A DNA stretch of 64,000 bases from DATFJT01 sp965230755. GTDB lineage: Bacteria; Bacteroidota; Bacteroidia; Chitinophagales; Saprospiraceae. A program made the translations under genes and the position numbers. The notes beneath the pieces are model-generated. The model saw only the letters and a list, made by a program, of their open reading frames with translations. It searched no databases and was not told the DNA's origin. Below, one piece after another: positions 1 to 7,935 of the stretch (the stretch's first letter is position 1; every line of letters begins with the position of its first letter). Location: contig CBDDLT010000011.1 of the NCBI GenBank assembly GCA_965230755.1, positions 1 through 64,000 of the forward strand, given 5' to 3'.

Positions 1-197
1 TGAATTGCTTTTACAGTTATCGCAGCCCCATGTTCATCACTTCCACAGACGTATAATACGTCCTTCCCTATTGACCTCAGAAACCTGGCATAGATATCAG
101 CCGGTAAAATAGCTCCTGCCAAGTGTCCAATATGGAGGGGGCCATTAGCATAAGGCAGAGCAGAGGTAATAGTATAACGCGTAGCATTATTATTCAT
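1..197 (-). CDS. metG: Methionyl-tRNA synthetase, N-terminal part (cut by window edge)
   Basis: Cytoplasmic enzyme that charges tRNA-Met with methionine. Only the first 65 codons are visible; the gene reads leftward from the ATG at 197-195 and continues beyond base 1. The translation begins MNNNATRYTITSALPYANGP and contains the class I synthetase signature HIGH at residues 22-25 (LHIGHLAGA), followed by YVCGSDEHGAAIT around residues 49-61, both characteristic of MetG. No stop codon interrupts the frame. The upstream stretch to the next gene (198-395) is very AT-rich and holds no other gene that I can support. Confidence is high because the N-terminal MetG motif set is distinctive. Confidence 0.93.
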   Translation of the reverse strand, partial: MNNNATRYTITSALPYANGPLHIGHLAGAILPADIYARFLRSIGKDVLYVCGSDEHGAAITVKAI

Positions 198-395
198 AGA
201 TCACCTGATAGTTTAGTTCGCAGGACAAATATAATGCTAAGAAGAGCACAAAATGGAATATGTATATATAAAATATTTATATGTAAAATATTCTATATAT
301 GTAATCATTTTTAAGCTAATAATCTATGCTAAAATTTTTTTTTGAATTAGATTATATTTTAATGTATACAAAGCAAAATATAGTCTCCATGTGCA

Positions 396-2030
396 TTATT
401 CACATAGCTGATCATATATTCTTACAGCTTTCATTAAATCCAATTCCGACAATTTGAAATCTCCGTTTTCACACATTGTTTTAAGATCTTCGCAGTCGGA
501 AAAGTATTTGGCCAATCCTTTGTTCAACAATAAAAATTGAGTGGATAAGAGAGATAGGCACTCTTCTTCACCTTTCTGAACGGCATATTCTTTAACATTA
601 TTATTGACCAATACGTCTTGTAACTGGATTTCAAAAAGAGAGATTTTCTCGGAGGTATAAATTTCTCTAAGTAAATAATTACTCGATTTCTCAACGCCGG
701 AGGCATAACTTTTCATTGATGCTCTACTAAAATTTTGCTCACCGATGAACATATTATTAATACTATCGAGTTCAATATTTATTTCTTCGGCATCATTGCT
801 TTCCTCTGTCTTGAAAAGCACATTTGAATTTTTTCCAAAAATTAATTGATTGCTTTCTTTTTTTACATAAAATTTACCGTAAAGAGTGTCCTGATTTAAA
901 TCGACCAAGTAACCATCGAGAACATTGTTCTCCGATAGGGTTTCTTCCATTTTCATCTCTAATTCTTTAACTTTTTCCGGTGGAATCGCATTTTCTAAGT
1001 CCCTTTCAAAATATAGATTTTCAACTCCATGTTTTTCACAATCCACTATTGTTCCTTCCACCTTCTTAACAATCATTTTAGAAAATTTGTCTTGCACATC
1101 CATTTCTAAAAGGCGGTTCGCTAATTCTAAGGATTGATCATAATTTCCTACTATGTAGTGTATTAATTGACTGTTTCTTAGCATATCCCATGCTATTCTC
1201 ATGTATTTTTTCTTGGTTAGACCTAAATCGTAATATTTATTCCCCAATTCTTCATAATAATCAGAAAACTCGATCAATTTACTCTTTACATCTTTTGGTA
1301 ATTCAGTAGGTTTCAATGCTTTTAGAATATCATTTAACTCTTTTGTTACAGCTTCAGATTTTTCTTCATCCTCTGACTTTTTTATCCAGTAGAATTTTTC
1401 TCCCATTTCTTCATGGTCGTAATCAAACTTTTTTCTGACCTGAGACCTTGCAGATTTTTGAAAGGATCCGTAAGAAGTTCTAGCGAATTCCTTTAAAGCA
1501 CTATTTCTATCTGATTCGAGGTATTTGCTTCTTTCATTGGCACTCTTATACTCTCTCCCACTTACGGAATTAGACTTATTATACTTTTTAGAATAAAGCT
1601 CTGTTCCATTATAATCAACTACTCTAACACTTCCTAGCACTTGAAACGAAAAAGTATAATTATAAGTGTAATAGGTGTACTCTCTATCATTTTTATCCTT
1701 CCTTGTATGTTTTTCTTTATGCGCGGTCTTAGAAAGGTATAATGGTTGATCTTGTGAGTATACAATTCTTAAATGTCCACCATTTTCAAGACGTTTAAAG
1801 CCGTCCATTTTAAAATATTCGATAACCTCTTCGATATCTCTATGTCCAAAATTGCTTCCATCAATTCCTTGGACTATAACTGAATAGGTTTGCATTTCTT
1901 CGTCCAATACCATTTCAGGAAGTTGGGTATAAGGAATGCGGATATACTCGCTTTTAGTTCTTTGCCCAAATAAAGATGTAGAAACTAGAATAAATAAAAC
2001 AAGGAACGATGTGCAGTCTAATTTAGTCAT
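396..2030 (-). CDS. Secreted protein of unknown function
   Basis: A 544-residue protein that I do not recognise. Residues 1-22 form a signal peptide (hydrophobic FLVLFILVSTSLFG, cleavage near GQ), so it is probably periplasmic or on the outer membrane. The middle (about 60-290) is rich in charged residues, Tyr and Lys, and is likely helical. Around residues 373-390 a stretch GYLVDLNQDTLYGKF resembles the short beta module 'G-x-V-x-x-x-x-D-T-x-x-G' common in Bacteroidota secreted proteins. The C-terminus has several Cys residues (ECLSLL, DCEDLKTMC, QLCE). It is transcribed alone and leftward, divergent from the sigma-factor operon. Function unknown. Confidence 0.75.
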   Translation of the reverse strand: MTKLDCTSFLVLFILVSTSLFGQRTKSEYIRIPYTQLPEMVLDEEMQTYSVIVQGIDGSNFGHRDIEEVIEYFKMDGFKRLENGGHLRIVYSQDQPLYLSKTAHKEKHTRKDKNDREYTYYTYNYTFSFQVLGSVRVVDYNGTELYSKKYNKSNSVSGREYKSANERSKYLESDRNSALKEFARTSYGSFQKSARSQVRKKFDYDHEEMGEKFYWIKKSEDEEKSEAVTKELNDILKALKPTELPKDVKSKLIEFSDYYEELGNKYYDLGLTKKKYMRIAWDMLRNSQLIHYIVGNYDQSLELANRLLEMDVQDKFSKMIVKKVEGTIVDCEKHGVENLYFERDLENAIPPEKVKELEMKMEETLSENNVLDGYLVDLNQDTLYGKFYVKKESNQLIFGKNSNVLFKTEESNDAEEINIELDSINNMFIGEQNFSRASMKSYASGVEKSSNYLLREIYTSEKISLFEIQLQDVLVNNNVKEYAVQKGEEECLSLLSTQFLLLNKGLAKYFSDCEDLKTMCENGDFKLSELDLMKAVRIYDQLCE

Positions 2031-2073
2031 GTGCAGTGATTTTTTCGGTTTAGGATAACTGTGCGGTGCAATA

Positions 2074-2107
2074 ATACAAAAAAGAGAAGACAGTGATGGT
2101 CTTCTCT
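2074..2107 (-). terminator. Rho-independent terminator, leftward, with no obvious gene in front of it
   Basis: A perfect 9-bp stem (agagaagac / gtcttctct, 2083-2091 with 2099-2107) and a 7-base loop are followed on the minus strand by a run of T. It would stop leftward transcription entering from above 2107, yet the next gene in that direction (396-2030) starts downstream of it and no leftward gene precedes it. It may end a small RNA from 2108-2300. Confidence 0.55.
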
Positions 2108-2147
2108 TGATCTAAACGTATATGAAAAATATTTGCGCCGTACTCCA

Positions 2148-2204
2148 GGGCTTATGCTACTTGAGTTATATCCATTATATGGAGAACTCTTATAGCAAAA
2201 GCCC
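2148..2204. other. Long imperfect hairpin in the divergent intergenic region
   Basis: The 443-base gap 2031-2473 between divergent genes contains no supportable ORF. Its main feature is a 57-base inverted repeat: outer arms gggcttatgct / agcaaaagccc (one mismatch), then gagtt / aactc, then tccat / atgga around a 3-base loop. The three paired blocks are collinear, so they can form one long stem. It lies about 40 bases upstream, in the leftward sense, of the orphan terminator. It could be part of a small RNA, a 5' leader of the sigma operon, or the relic of a small palindromic element. Confidence 0.45.
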
Positions 2205-2473
2205 GTCTCATCGATTCATTCGGTATTTGTGATTTGATAATCAAAATTATTCCATGATAAACTCTTTTGGTAGGAGTATATAGCTGGAAAGGGTAGGGGT
2301 GAATGACCTAAAGTAGAATTTTGGTAACTGAATAAGGAATAATTGATGTTCGGACATTTTCAGGGAATTTATATCCACAAACAGAACCAATTCTTTCGCA
2401 TTTCTTATTTGGATGCATCATTCTCATTTTTTTACAGTCTTTAGTTCGAATCTTTAAACTAAAAATTGGAATT

Positions 2474-2974
2474 ATGAAATGGATGATAATTGTACTTCTA
2501 GGAGTATTTAGTGTTTTTTCGAATGAAAACGAGACTATTGCCCCTGATTCGAGCGTTCCAGAAGTCGAATTGTATTCTCCCGATGGTGAGCTTTTAAAGC
2601 TCTCTTCACTTGAAGGGAATATTGTTTTGGTGCATTTTTGGGCATCGTGGTGTGCTCCATGCAAAAAACGACTACCTGGTCTTGTAGATGTATATGAGCA
2701 ATTCGAGGATGCGGAATTTAAGAATGCAGACGGTTTTGAGATATTTAGTATATCGATGGACAAGGACAAGGAGAGTTGGATGGAAGCAATTGAAAAGTAT
2801 GGATTGAATTGGGAAAATCATGTATCAGAATTGAAAGGACTGGATTCAAAGGTTTTCAAGGATTATGAGTTAAAGGGGATACCATACACTTTCTTGTTGA
2901 ATGAAAAAGGGGAGTTGATCGGTCAGAATTTGTTTGATGAAGAGTTGTCGAATCAGCTCATCACTATGCAGTAA
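2474..2974 (+). CDS. TlpA/ResA-like periplasmic thioredoxin
   Basis: A 166-residue exported thiol-disulfide oxidoreductase. A signal peptide occupies residues 1-16 (MIIVLLGVFSVFS). The thioredoxin fold follows, with the redox motif FWASWCAPC (Cys60 and Cys63) and the cis-proline segment KGIPYTFLL near residue 138. This arrangement is typical of the TlpA/ResA branch of AhpC/TSA-like proteins, which reduce disulfides in the periplasm. It lies 23 bases before the ECF sigma gene. Its second half aligns clearly with the outer domain of the anti-sigma gene at 3578-4222 (shared pattern EI-[FY]-x-IS-[ML]-D, SELKG/SDLKG, TFLL/SFLL), so the two are paralogous. Start ATG chosen because the signal peptide follows at once. 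Confidence 0.88.
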   Translation: MKWMIIVLLGVFSVFSNENETIAPDSSVPEVELYSPDGELLKLSSLEGNIVLVHFWASWCAPCKKRLPGLVDVYEQFEDAEFKNADGFEIFSISMDKDKESWMEAIEKYGLNWENHVSELKGLDSKVFKDYELKGIPYTFLLNEKGELIGQNLFDEELSNQLITMQ

Positions 2975-2997
2975 GTATATAATAATCTAGGCCTATT

Positions 2998-3585
2998 TTG
3001 AAGATAAGTCATATAAAAAACGAAAGAATTACGCGCGCTCGTCAGGGTGATGAAGTGGCAATGAAAGGCTTGTACAATGACTATTCGGCGATGGTTTTAA
3101 ATACAGCTTATAGAATTGTAAACAATCGGCCGGAAGCTGAAGATGTACTTCAGGATACCTTTATCAATGCTTTTTCAAGATTAAGTCAATTTGACGAACG
3201 CGCTTCTTTCGGCTCGTGGGTTAAGCGCATAGCGGTCAACAGAAGTATAGATTTACTCAGAAGAAGGACGCCTAGAACATTCGAGATGAATGGTACCGTC
3301 GAAGACAAGGATTACTATGAACCTGAATTCAACTCATTGGATACAGAAGAACCGATTGAATATGAAGGTAGATTGGAGGAGATTTATGCGGCAATCCACC
3401 AACTCCCGGACGGATACAGAAGTATTTTCTCTATGTATGTCTTAGAGGGCTATGATCACGAAGAAATTGCAAAAATACTGGATATAAAAGTCTCAACTTC
3501 TATTTCACAGTTGAGCAGAGCCAAGAAAAAAATTCGACAATTAATTCCGAAAATAGTAAAGGAAAAAAACGAAGTTCATGAATAA
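2998..3585 (+). CDS. ECF RNA polymerase sigma factor
   Basis: A 195-residue sigma-70 family factor of the extracytoplasmic-function type. Region 2 spans about residues 15-85 (GLYNDYSAMVLNTAYRIV, then EAEDVLQDTFINAF, the core-binding and -10 segment); region 4 spans about 120-185 with the helix-turn-helix YVLEGYDHEEIAKILDI and the closing SQLSRAKKKIRQL. A variable acidic linker separates them. No ATG precedes region 2 in frame, and a TTG at 2998 gives the usual N-terminus KNERITRARQGDEVAMKGLY; an ATG at 3061 would cut into region 2. The gene overlaps the downstream anti-sigma gene by 8 bases, so the two are almost certainly co-translated partners. Confidence 0.93.
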   Translation: MKISHIKNERITRARQGDEVAMKGLYNDYSAMVLNTAYRIVNNRPEAEDVLQDTFINAFSRLSQFDERASFGSWVKRIAVNRSIDLLRRRTPRTFEMNGTVEDKDYYEPEFNSLDTEEPIEYEGRLEEIYAAIHQLPDGYRSIFSMYVLEGYDHEEIAKILDIKVSTSISQLSRAKKKIRQLIPKIVKEKNEVHE

Positions 3586-4222
3586 ACTGGAAGAAACTAT
3601 TCGCGACAATAAGGCCTATTTTAATCAGCTCGAACCAAGTGATAAGTCTTGGGCAAATATTCGAACTGAACTCAAAAAGAATGGCACTATTAAGCCCAAA
3701 ACGACTTCGATCAAATGGCGATCAGCACTATCCATCGCTGCGAGTTTGATTCTGTTATTCGGATCTTATCTCATGATCAACCAAAGGTCAAGCACCAATG
3801 TGGTTAACTTTGCCAAAGTGGCAATGTCATCTCCTGAAGGCAAGATGATCAGCCTGGATCCTACTCAAAATAAATACACATTGGTCCAGTTCTGGGAATC
3901 AGGCAATGTGCTTTGTTCAGAGGAAAACTGCTATTACTACTTGCCAGCTTACGAAAAATACAAAGAAAAAGGTTTCGAAATTTATGCTATTTCCTTAGAT
4001 AGAAATAAAGAAGATTGGGTACAAGGAATTACAGACAATGATCTTCCCTGGATTCATATGTCAGATTTGAAAGGTTGGGATTCTCCCATCTGTATAGAAT
4101 GTAACATAACCAAAGTCCCGACCTCTTTTCTGTTAGATCAAGATGGTAATATCATTGAAGAAGACTTGAAGGCCGAAGAATTGGACCATACATTAGATAA
4201 ATTATTTGCTGGAGCGGAATAA
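3578..4222 (+). CDS. Anti-sigma factor with a thioredoxin-like outer domain
   Basis: A 214-residue single-pass membrane protein. Residues 1-48 are cytoplasmic and resemble the short sigma-binding segment of Bacteroidota anti-sigma factors (LEETIRDNKAYFNQLEPSDK). Residues 49-67 form the membrane segment (ALSIAASLILLFGSYLMI). Residues about 85-214 form a thioredoxin-fold domain paralogous to the protein at 2474-2974, with LVQFWESG at the active-site position and KVPTSFLL as the cis-proline loop. The usual CxxC is absent. Instead Cys113 and Cys118 are four residues apart (CSEENC), and a separate CxxC (Cys172, Cys175) lies just before the cis-proline. This suggests a sensor whose cysteines control release of the sigma factor; that role is inference. 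Confidence 0.85.
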   Translation: MNKLEETIRDNKAYFNQLEPSDKSWANIRTELKKNGTIKPKTTSIKWRSALSIAASLILLFGSYLMINQRSSTNVVNFAKVAMSSPEGKMISLDPTQNKYTLVQFWESGNVLCSEENCYYYLPAYEKYKEKGFEIYAISLDRNKEDWVQGITDNDLPWIHMSDLKGWDSPICIECNITKVPTSFLLDQDGNIIEEDLKAEELDHTLDKLFAGAE

Positions 4223-4238
4223 CCCTTCGGAAATTAAA

Positions 4239-4294
4239 AATGAATAATGAAAAATTAATAGCTGACTTACATTATTAATTTTTCATTATTCATT
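4239..4294. terminator. Convergent terminator: perfect 22-base inverted repeat
   Basis: Two perfectly complementary 22-base arms (4239-4260 and 4273-4294) with a 12-base spacer lie between the convergent anti-sigma and paaZ genes. The arms are almost pure A/T with T-runs on both strands, so they could act in both directions. The right arm contains the stop codon and last codons of paaZ. Confidence 0.65.
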
Positions 4295-6328
4295 ATCCAG
4301 TTTCTTCACCATAGTCAAGATGGTTCCAATAGCTATCGTCTCTTCGGTCTCATCCACTACTTCGACGAAAAACTTAACGATGCCCTTATCTGGTTGTCCT
4401 TCCTTAGGCTCTTGGTCCATTTTTTCCTGAACAGTCAGCTTGACTTGAATGGTAGTCCCAGCATAAACAGGTTTAGTAAATCTGAATTGTTCCAAACCGT
4501 AATTGAGAAGAACAGGTCCCTTGCCCGGCCATACAAAAAGACCGGCGGCAGCTGAAAGGATAAAATACCCATGCGCGACTCTTTCTTCGAAAATGGTTCC
4601 GTCTAATGAAGTAGTATCCGTGTGAGCATAGAAATGATCCCAGCTCACATTCGCAAAATTGACGATATCCGTTTCAGTGATACTTCGCTTATGAGTAATT
4701 ACCGTTTCACCGACTTGTAGTTCTTCAAAATGCTTCCTAAATAGGTGAACTCCAGGATCCTTATATTTTGCACCTTGCTGATACTGCTGTGTTATTTCCG
4801 TTATGGTAGTCGGACTTCCCTGAATGGCACATCTTTGTAAGTAGTGCTTAACACCTCTTGTTCCTCCCATTTCTTCTCCGCCTCCCGCACGACCAGGGCC
4901 TCCATGAACCAATAGTGGCATTGGTGAACCGTGTCCAGTACTCTCTTTGGCAGATTCCTGATTGAGTACTAGAATTCTTCCGTGATGACTGGCTGCTCCA
5001 ACTACAAATTCTCTTGCAAGTTTATCATCCGCTGTTGCAATACTACAAACCAATGAACCTTTACCCATTTTGGCCAATTCAATGGCCTCATCCATCCCAT
5101 TATACGGAATCAAGGTGCTTACGGGTCCAAAAGCTTCAATGTCATGAATTTCCTTATTGCCAAAGGGATCGTTTGCTCTCAAAAGGATAGGAGAAATAAA
5201 GGCACCTTTGTCTTGATTTCCGTCTAAGATGGAAACATCATCTAGACTACCGAATACGATATCCGCATTTTTGGACAATTGTGTCACCCGCTCACGTACT
5301 TCCTCTAACTGTTCTAATCCAGCAAGAGAACCCATTCGAACATCCTTATTTCTCGGATCTCCAATAGCCACTTTTTGTAGTTGAGCGGATAGAGCGAGCT
5401 GAACATCTTCCAGTTTGTTTTCTGGTACTATAATTCTTCTGATAGCCGTACACTTCTGGCCACATTTCACCGTCATTTCTTTTCGTACTTCTTTGATAAA
5501 GAGCTTAAACTCCTCGCTACCAGGTTCGACATCTTCACCTAAAATTGTCGCGTTAAGAGAATCGGCTTCCATATTAAACGGAACAGCTTCATTGATGATT
5601 CTCTCATGAGACTTCAACATTCGACCTGTAGAAGCAGATCCTGTAAATGTGACGACATCTTGATTTTCTACATGATCGAGCAAGGTGCGTGCACTTCCGC
5701 AGATCAGTTGCAAAGCTCCTTCCGGAAGTATTCCACTTGCGATAATATCTTCTACCATTGCATGGGTCAAATAGGAAGTCAATGTTGCGGGTTTAACCAC
5801 TGCCGGAACACCAGCCATCCAGTTGACCGCTACTTTTTCGAGCATCCCCCAAATAGGAAAGTTAAAGGCATTGATATGAATGGCCACTCCTTCTTTTGGT
5901 ACCATAATATGATGGCCAATAAAGCTTCCGCTTTTTGACAAGCTTGCTGCTTCACCATCCACATGATAGGGTAGGTCTGGGAACTGACGTCTTAGACTGG
6001 CATTGGCAAAGAGATTTCCAATTCCTCCTTCTATATCAATCCAACTGTCGACCTTTGTCGCACCGGTTTGATAGCTGATAGGATAGTATTTATCCTTCAT
6101 CCCATAGAGATGCATGGCCAATTTTTTGAGCATTAAGCCTCTTTCCCGAAAAGTCATTTTTCTTAGTGCAGGACCACCTTTTTCTCTCCCATACTGAAGT
6201 ATTTCATCGAAGTTTAGTCCATCGGAATTCGCAGTAGCAATTAATTTACCTGTTGAGGCATCTACTAACTCTTTTCCTTTTCCGGAACCAGCTACCCACT
6301 GTCCCTGTACAAAATTGGTAAGTTGCAT
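4286..6328 (-). CDS. paaZ: Oxepin-CoA hydrolase / semialdehyde dehydrogenase (bifunctional PaaZ)
   Basis: Cytoplasmic fusion enzyme of aerobic phenylacetate degradation: the C-terminal hydratase opens the oxepin-CoA ring and the N-terminal aldehyde dehydrogenase oxidises the resulting aldehyde with NADP. The 680 residues match the family length. The dehydrogenase covers residues 1-515, with cofactor/active-site residues Glu254 (FNMEADS) and the nucleophile Cys293 (GQKCTAIRR). The MaoC-like hot-dog hydratase covers about 530-680, with the Asp-x4-His pair Asp564/His569 (WDHFYAHTD). The start MQLTNFVQGQWVAG is typical. The rest of the paa pathway (paaABCDE, paaK) is not in the window, but a paaY-like gene lies 1 kb upstream on the same strand. 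Confidence 0.95.
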   Translation of the reverse strand: MQLTNFVQGQWVAGSGKGKELVDASTGKLIATANSDGLNFDEILQYGREKGGPALRKMTFRERGLMLKKLAMHLYGMKDKYYPISYQTGATKVDSWIDIEGGIGNLFANASLRRQFPDLPYHVDGEAASLSKSGSFIGHHIMVPKEGVAIHINAFNFPIWGMLEKVAVNWMAGVPAVVKPATLTSYLTHAMVEDIIASGILPEGALQLICGSARTLLDHVENQDVVTFTGSASTGRMLKSHERIINEAVPFNMEADSLNATILGEDVEPGSEEFKLFIKEVRKEMTVKCGQKCTAIRRIIVPENKLEDVQLALSAQLQKVAIGDPRNKDVRMGSLAGLEQLEEVRERVTQLSKNADIVFGSLDDVSILDGNQDKGAFISPILLRANDPFGNKEIHDIEAFGPVSTLIPYNGMDEAIELAKMGKGSLVCSIATADDKLAREFVVGAASHHGRILVLNQESAKESTGHGSPMPLLVHGGPGRAGGGEEMGGTRGVKHYLQRCAIQGSPTTITEITQQYQQGAKYKDPGVHLFRKHFEELQVGETVITHKRSITETDIVNFANVSWDHFYAHTDTTSLDGTIFEERVAHGYFILSAAAGLFVWPGKGPVLLNYGLEQFRFTKPVYAGTTIQVKLTVQEKMDQEPKEGQPDKGIVKFFVEVVDETEETIAIGTILTMVKKLDNE

Positions 6329-6613
6329 ATTATGATTTTCAGCTTAAGAGTATATTTTAATTTAAGCAATTGGTCTATAACTGCCCCTTTTTCACTTATA
6401 CTTTGTTGCAGAACCGAACTTCGTGGTAGCACCACGATTTCGAACCTGCGCCTCATCTAAGCAAAAAATGGATTATTTTCGACCTAAAGACCTAAATCAA
6501 AACATACTCCAAAAAGTATAAGCTAAAGCTCGGGATTTAAGAAGAGAATACAAAGAAGACGGAAAAGAAAAATACGGTATTGTCGTTACTCATTCAGTAT
6601 TTAGATAAATACA
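6329..6613. other. Intergenic region with a small palindrome
   Basis: No supportable gene. The clearest feature is a perfect hairpin at 6420-6437 (tcgtggt / accacga with a 3- to 4-base loop) flanked by ttcg/cgaa-like sequence; its design resembles the palindromes of the 47.8-51.1 kb island but the sequence differs. The rest is AT-rich and frames are broken. Confidence 0.35.
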
Positions 6614-6646
6614 AAAGGAGCTAAAACATTCCTGTTCTAGCTCCCT
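6614..6646 (-). terminator. Rho-independent terminator of the DUF1579 gene
   Basis: On the minus strand a stem ggagcta / tagctcc (6640-6646 with 6619-6625), extended inside by aaca / tgtt, is followed by TTTTG. It lies about 30 bases after the stop of the leftward gene 6677-7258. Confidence 0.7.
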
Positions 6647-6676
6647 TCTAATTATATTGTAATCGTTCGAGAATAA

Positions 6677-7258
6677 TTACATTTTAGTATACTCAATTTC
6701 CATTGATTTGTAGATCTGTCCGTCGGTCATAGATGGAGTGTAGTATTCCATATTATGTCCTTTGTCTGTTGGATAAATGACCATTTTATGCTTTTCCATT
6801 TTGCCGGTCATTGGGTTGAGGTATTTGGCGTATTGTATCAATTTATCATCTACCATAGTTCCCTCGAACATCATGATTCCGGTCCCCATATTATCGATCC
6901 AAGTGGTAACATACTTCTTTTTAGCTTTGTCATAGGCTGCCAAACTCATACCGTAGAAAGGAGCTCCCATAGAATTTCCCTCATAATCCGATTGAAAATA
7001 TCGACCGTCCATTAATGCCTTAGTGGTCATTTTTCCTTCTGATTTCATCGCCTCTCCTCCTGGAGTCATCCAGAATTTCTGAACGGACTTGTAGGTACCG
7101 ACCATCTCACCCATATTTTTGTGCTCATCGGTTAGTGCAATCATTTCCATATAGGCCTTCATCATGGCATCTTGATCTACTTCCTTAGCAGGCATTTCTT
7201 GAGCATAGATAGATGCCCCCATCATTAAGGAAATTACAACTGTTAAAAATAATTTCAT
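6677..7258 (-). CDS. Secreted DUF1579 family protein
   Basis: A 193-residue exported protein with signal peptide MKLFLTVVISLMMGASIYAQ. The mature part matches the DUF1579 pattern: an N-terminal helix, then a lipocalin-like beta barrel with repeated 'GTY/GRYF/GMSLAAYDKAKKKYVTTW' strands and the phrase DNMGTGIMMFEGTM. The biochemical function of the family is not known; it is widespread in Bacteroidota as a single secreted protein. It sits between paaZ and paaY on the same strand, 16 bases after the paaY-like gene, but that neighbourhood alone does not show a role in phenylacetate use. It has its own terminator at 6614-6646. Confidence 0.82.
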   Translation of the reverse strand: MKLFLTVVISLMMGASIYAQEMPAKEVDQDAMMKAYMEMIALTDEHKNMGEMVGTYKSVQKFWMTPGGEAMKSEGKMTTKALMDGRYFQSDYEGNSMGAPFYGMSLAAYDKAKKKYVTTWIDNMGTGIMMFEGTMVDDKLIQYAKYLNPMTGKMEKHKMVIYPTDKGHNMEYYTPSMTDGQIYKSMEIEYTKM

Positions 7259-7274
7259 TGTTATAGTTTTTGAA

Positions 7275-7871
7275 TTAAGAATTTTTTATTTCGTTCCATG
7301 TTTGGTAGAGTGATGCTTGTTGGGGACGGTCTTTTGGCACTTCTCTTAATGGTTCACATGCTTCCCATTCATCCTTCATTGAGGCAGGCAGGGATTGATA
7401 CAATGCAGTTCCTTTGGTTTTCCAATCCAGCATGTCATCACTGACTTCCTTGATTATTTTTCCTGGATTGCCAACCACCAAACTTCTGGGAGGTATAATT
7501 TCTTTGGTTCGAATCAAGGTCAAGGCACCAATAATAGATCCCTCTCCAATCTCGGCATGATCCATGACCACAGCGTTCATTCCTACCAAGACATTCTTCC
7601 CAATTTGAGCTCCATGTATGATTGCTCCGTGCCCTATGTGAGCCCCTTCTTGAAGGGTGAGCGTAATGCCGGGAAACATATGGATGGTACAATTCTCCTG
7701 TATATTGCATCCTCTTTCAATAACTATTCCACCCCAGTCTCCTCTTATGGCAGCTCCGGGACCGATGTATACATCGTCTCCAATGATGACATTGCCAGTT
7801 ATGCAAGCCTGCGGATGAACGAATGCTTTTTCAGAAACAACAGGTGTGAAACCTTTATAAGAGTAAAACAT
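7275..7871 (-). CDS. paaY: PaaY-like hexapeptide-repeat protein (gamma-carbonic-anhydrase family)
   Basis: A 198-residue left-handed beta-helix protein. In phenylacetate degradation PaaY is a thioesterase that removes dead-end CoA adducts; relatives include CaiE and gamma-carbonic anhydrases. The sequence shows hexapeptide repeats from FVHPQACITGNVIIG through IHMFPGITLTLQEG, HIGHGAIIHGAQIG and LVGMNAVVMDHAEIG, with His residues (HPQ, HMF, HIGHG, HGA) at metal-site positions, and the typical PRSLVVGNPGKIIKEVSD and WKTKGTALYQSL end. The start is placed at the ATG 7871-7869 (MFYSYKGFTPVV); the frame stays open upstream but there runs through the terminator of the neighbouring gene. Proximity to paaZ supports PaaY over other family members. 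Confidence 0.85.
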   Translation of the reverse strand: MFYSYKGFTPVVSEKAFVHPQACITGNVIIGDDVYIGPGAAIRGDWGGIVIERGCNIQENCTIHMFPGITLTLQEGAHIGHGAIIHGAQIGKNVLVGMNAVVMDHAEIGEGSIIGALTLIRTKEIIPPRSLVVGNPGKIIKEVSDDMLDWKTKGTALYQSLPASMKDEWEACEPLREVPKDRPQQASLYQTWNEIKNS

Positions 7872-7886
7872 AATTGTTCGTAAAAT

Positions 7887-7917
7887 AAAAAAAGCCCTTA
7901 TCAAAAAGAGCTTTTTT
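7887..7917 (-). terminator. Rho-independent terminator after the 7936-8349 gene
   Basis: On the minus strand aaaaaagctctt pairs with aagggctttttt (one mismatch) around a short loop and is followed by more T. It lies between the stop of the leftward lipoprotein gene and the paaY start. Confidence 0.7.
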
Positions 7918-7935
7918 ATAAGTTTTGCCTATTAA

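Noticed and set aside
2308..2769. Leftward open frame of 153 codons
   Set aside because: It is opposite to the TlpA-like thioredoxin gene, and the protein has no recognisable pattern; it is a shadow of the real gene.
6385..6613. Possible gene remnant around the 6420 palindrome
   Set aside because: Short stop-free stretches exist in more than one frame but none continues far or resembles a known family, so no gene is claimed.
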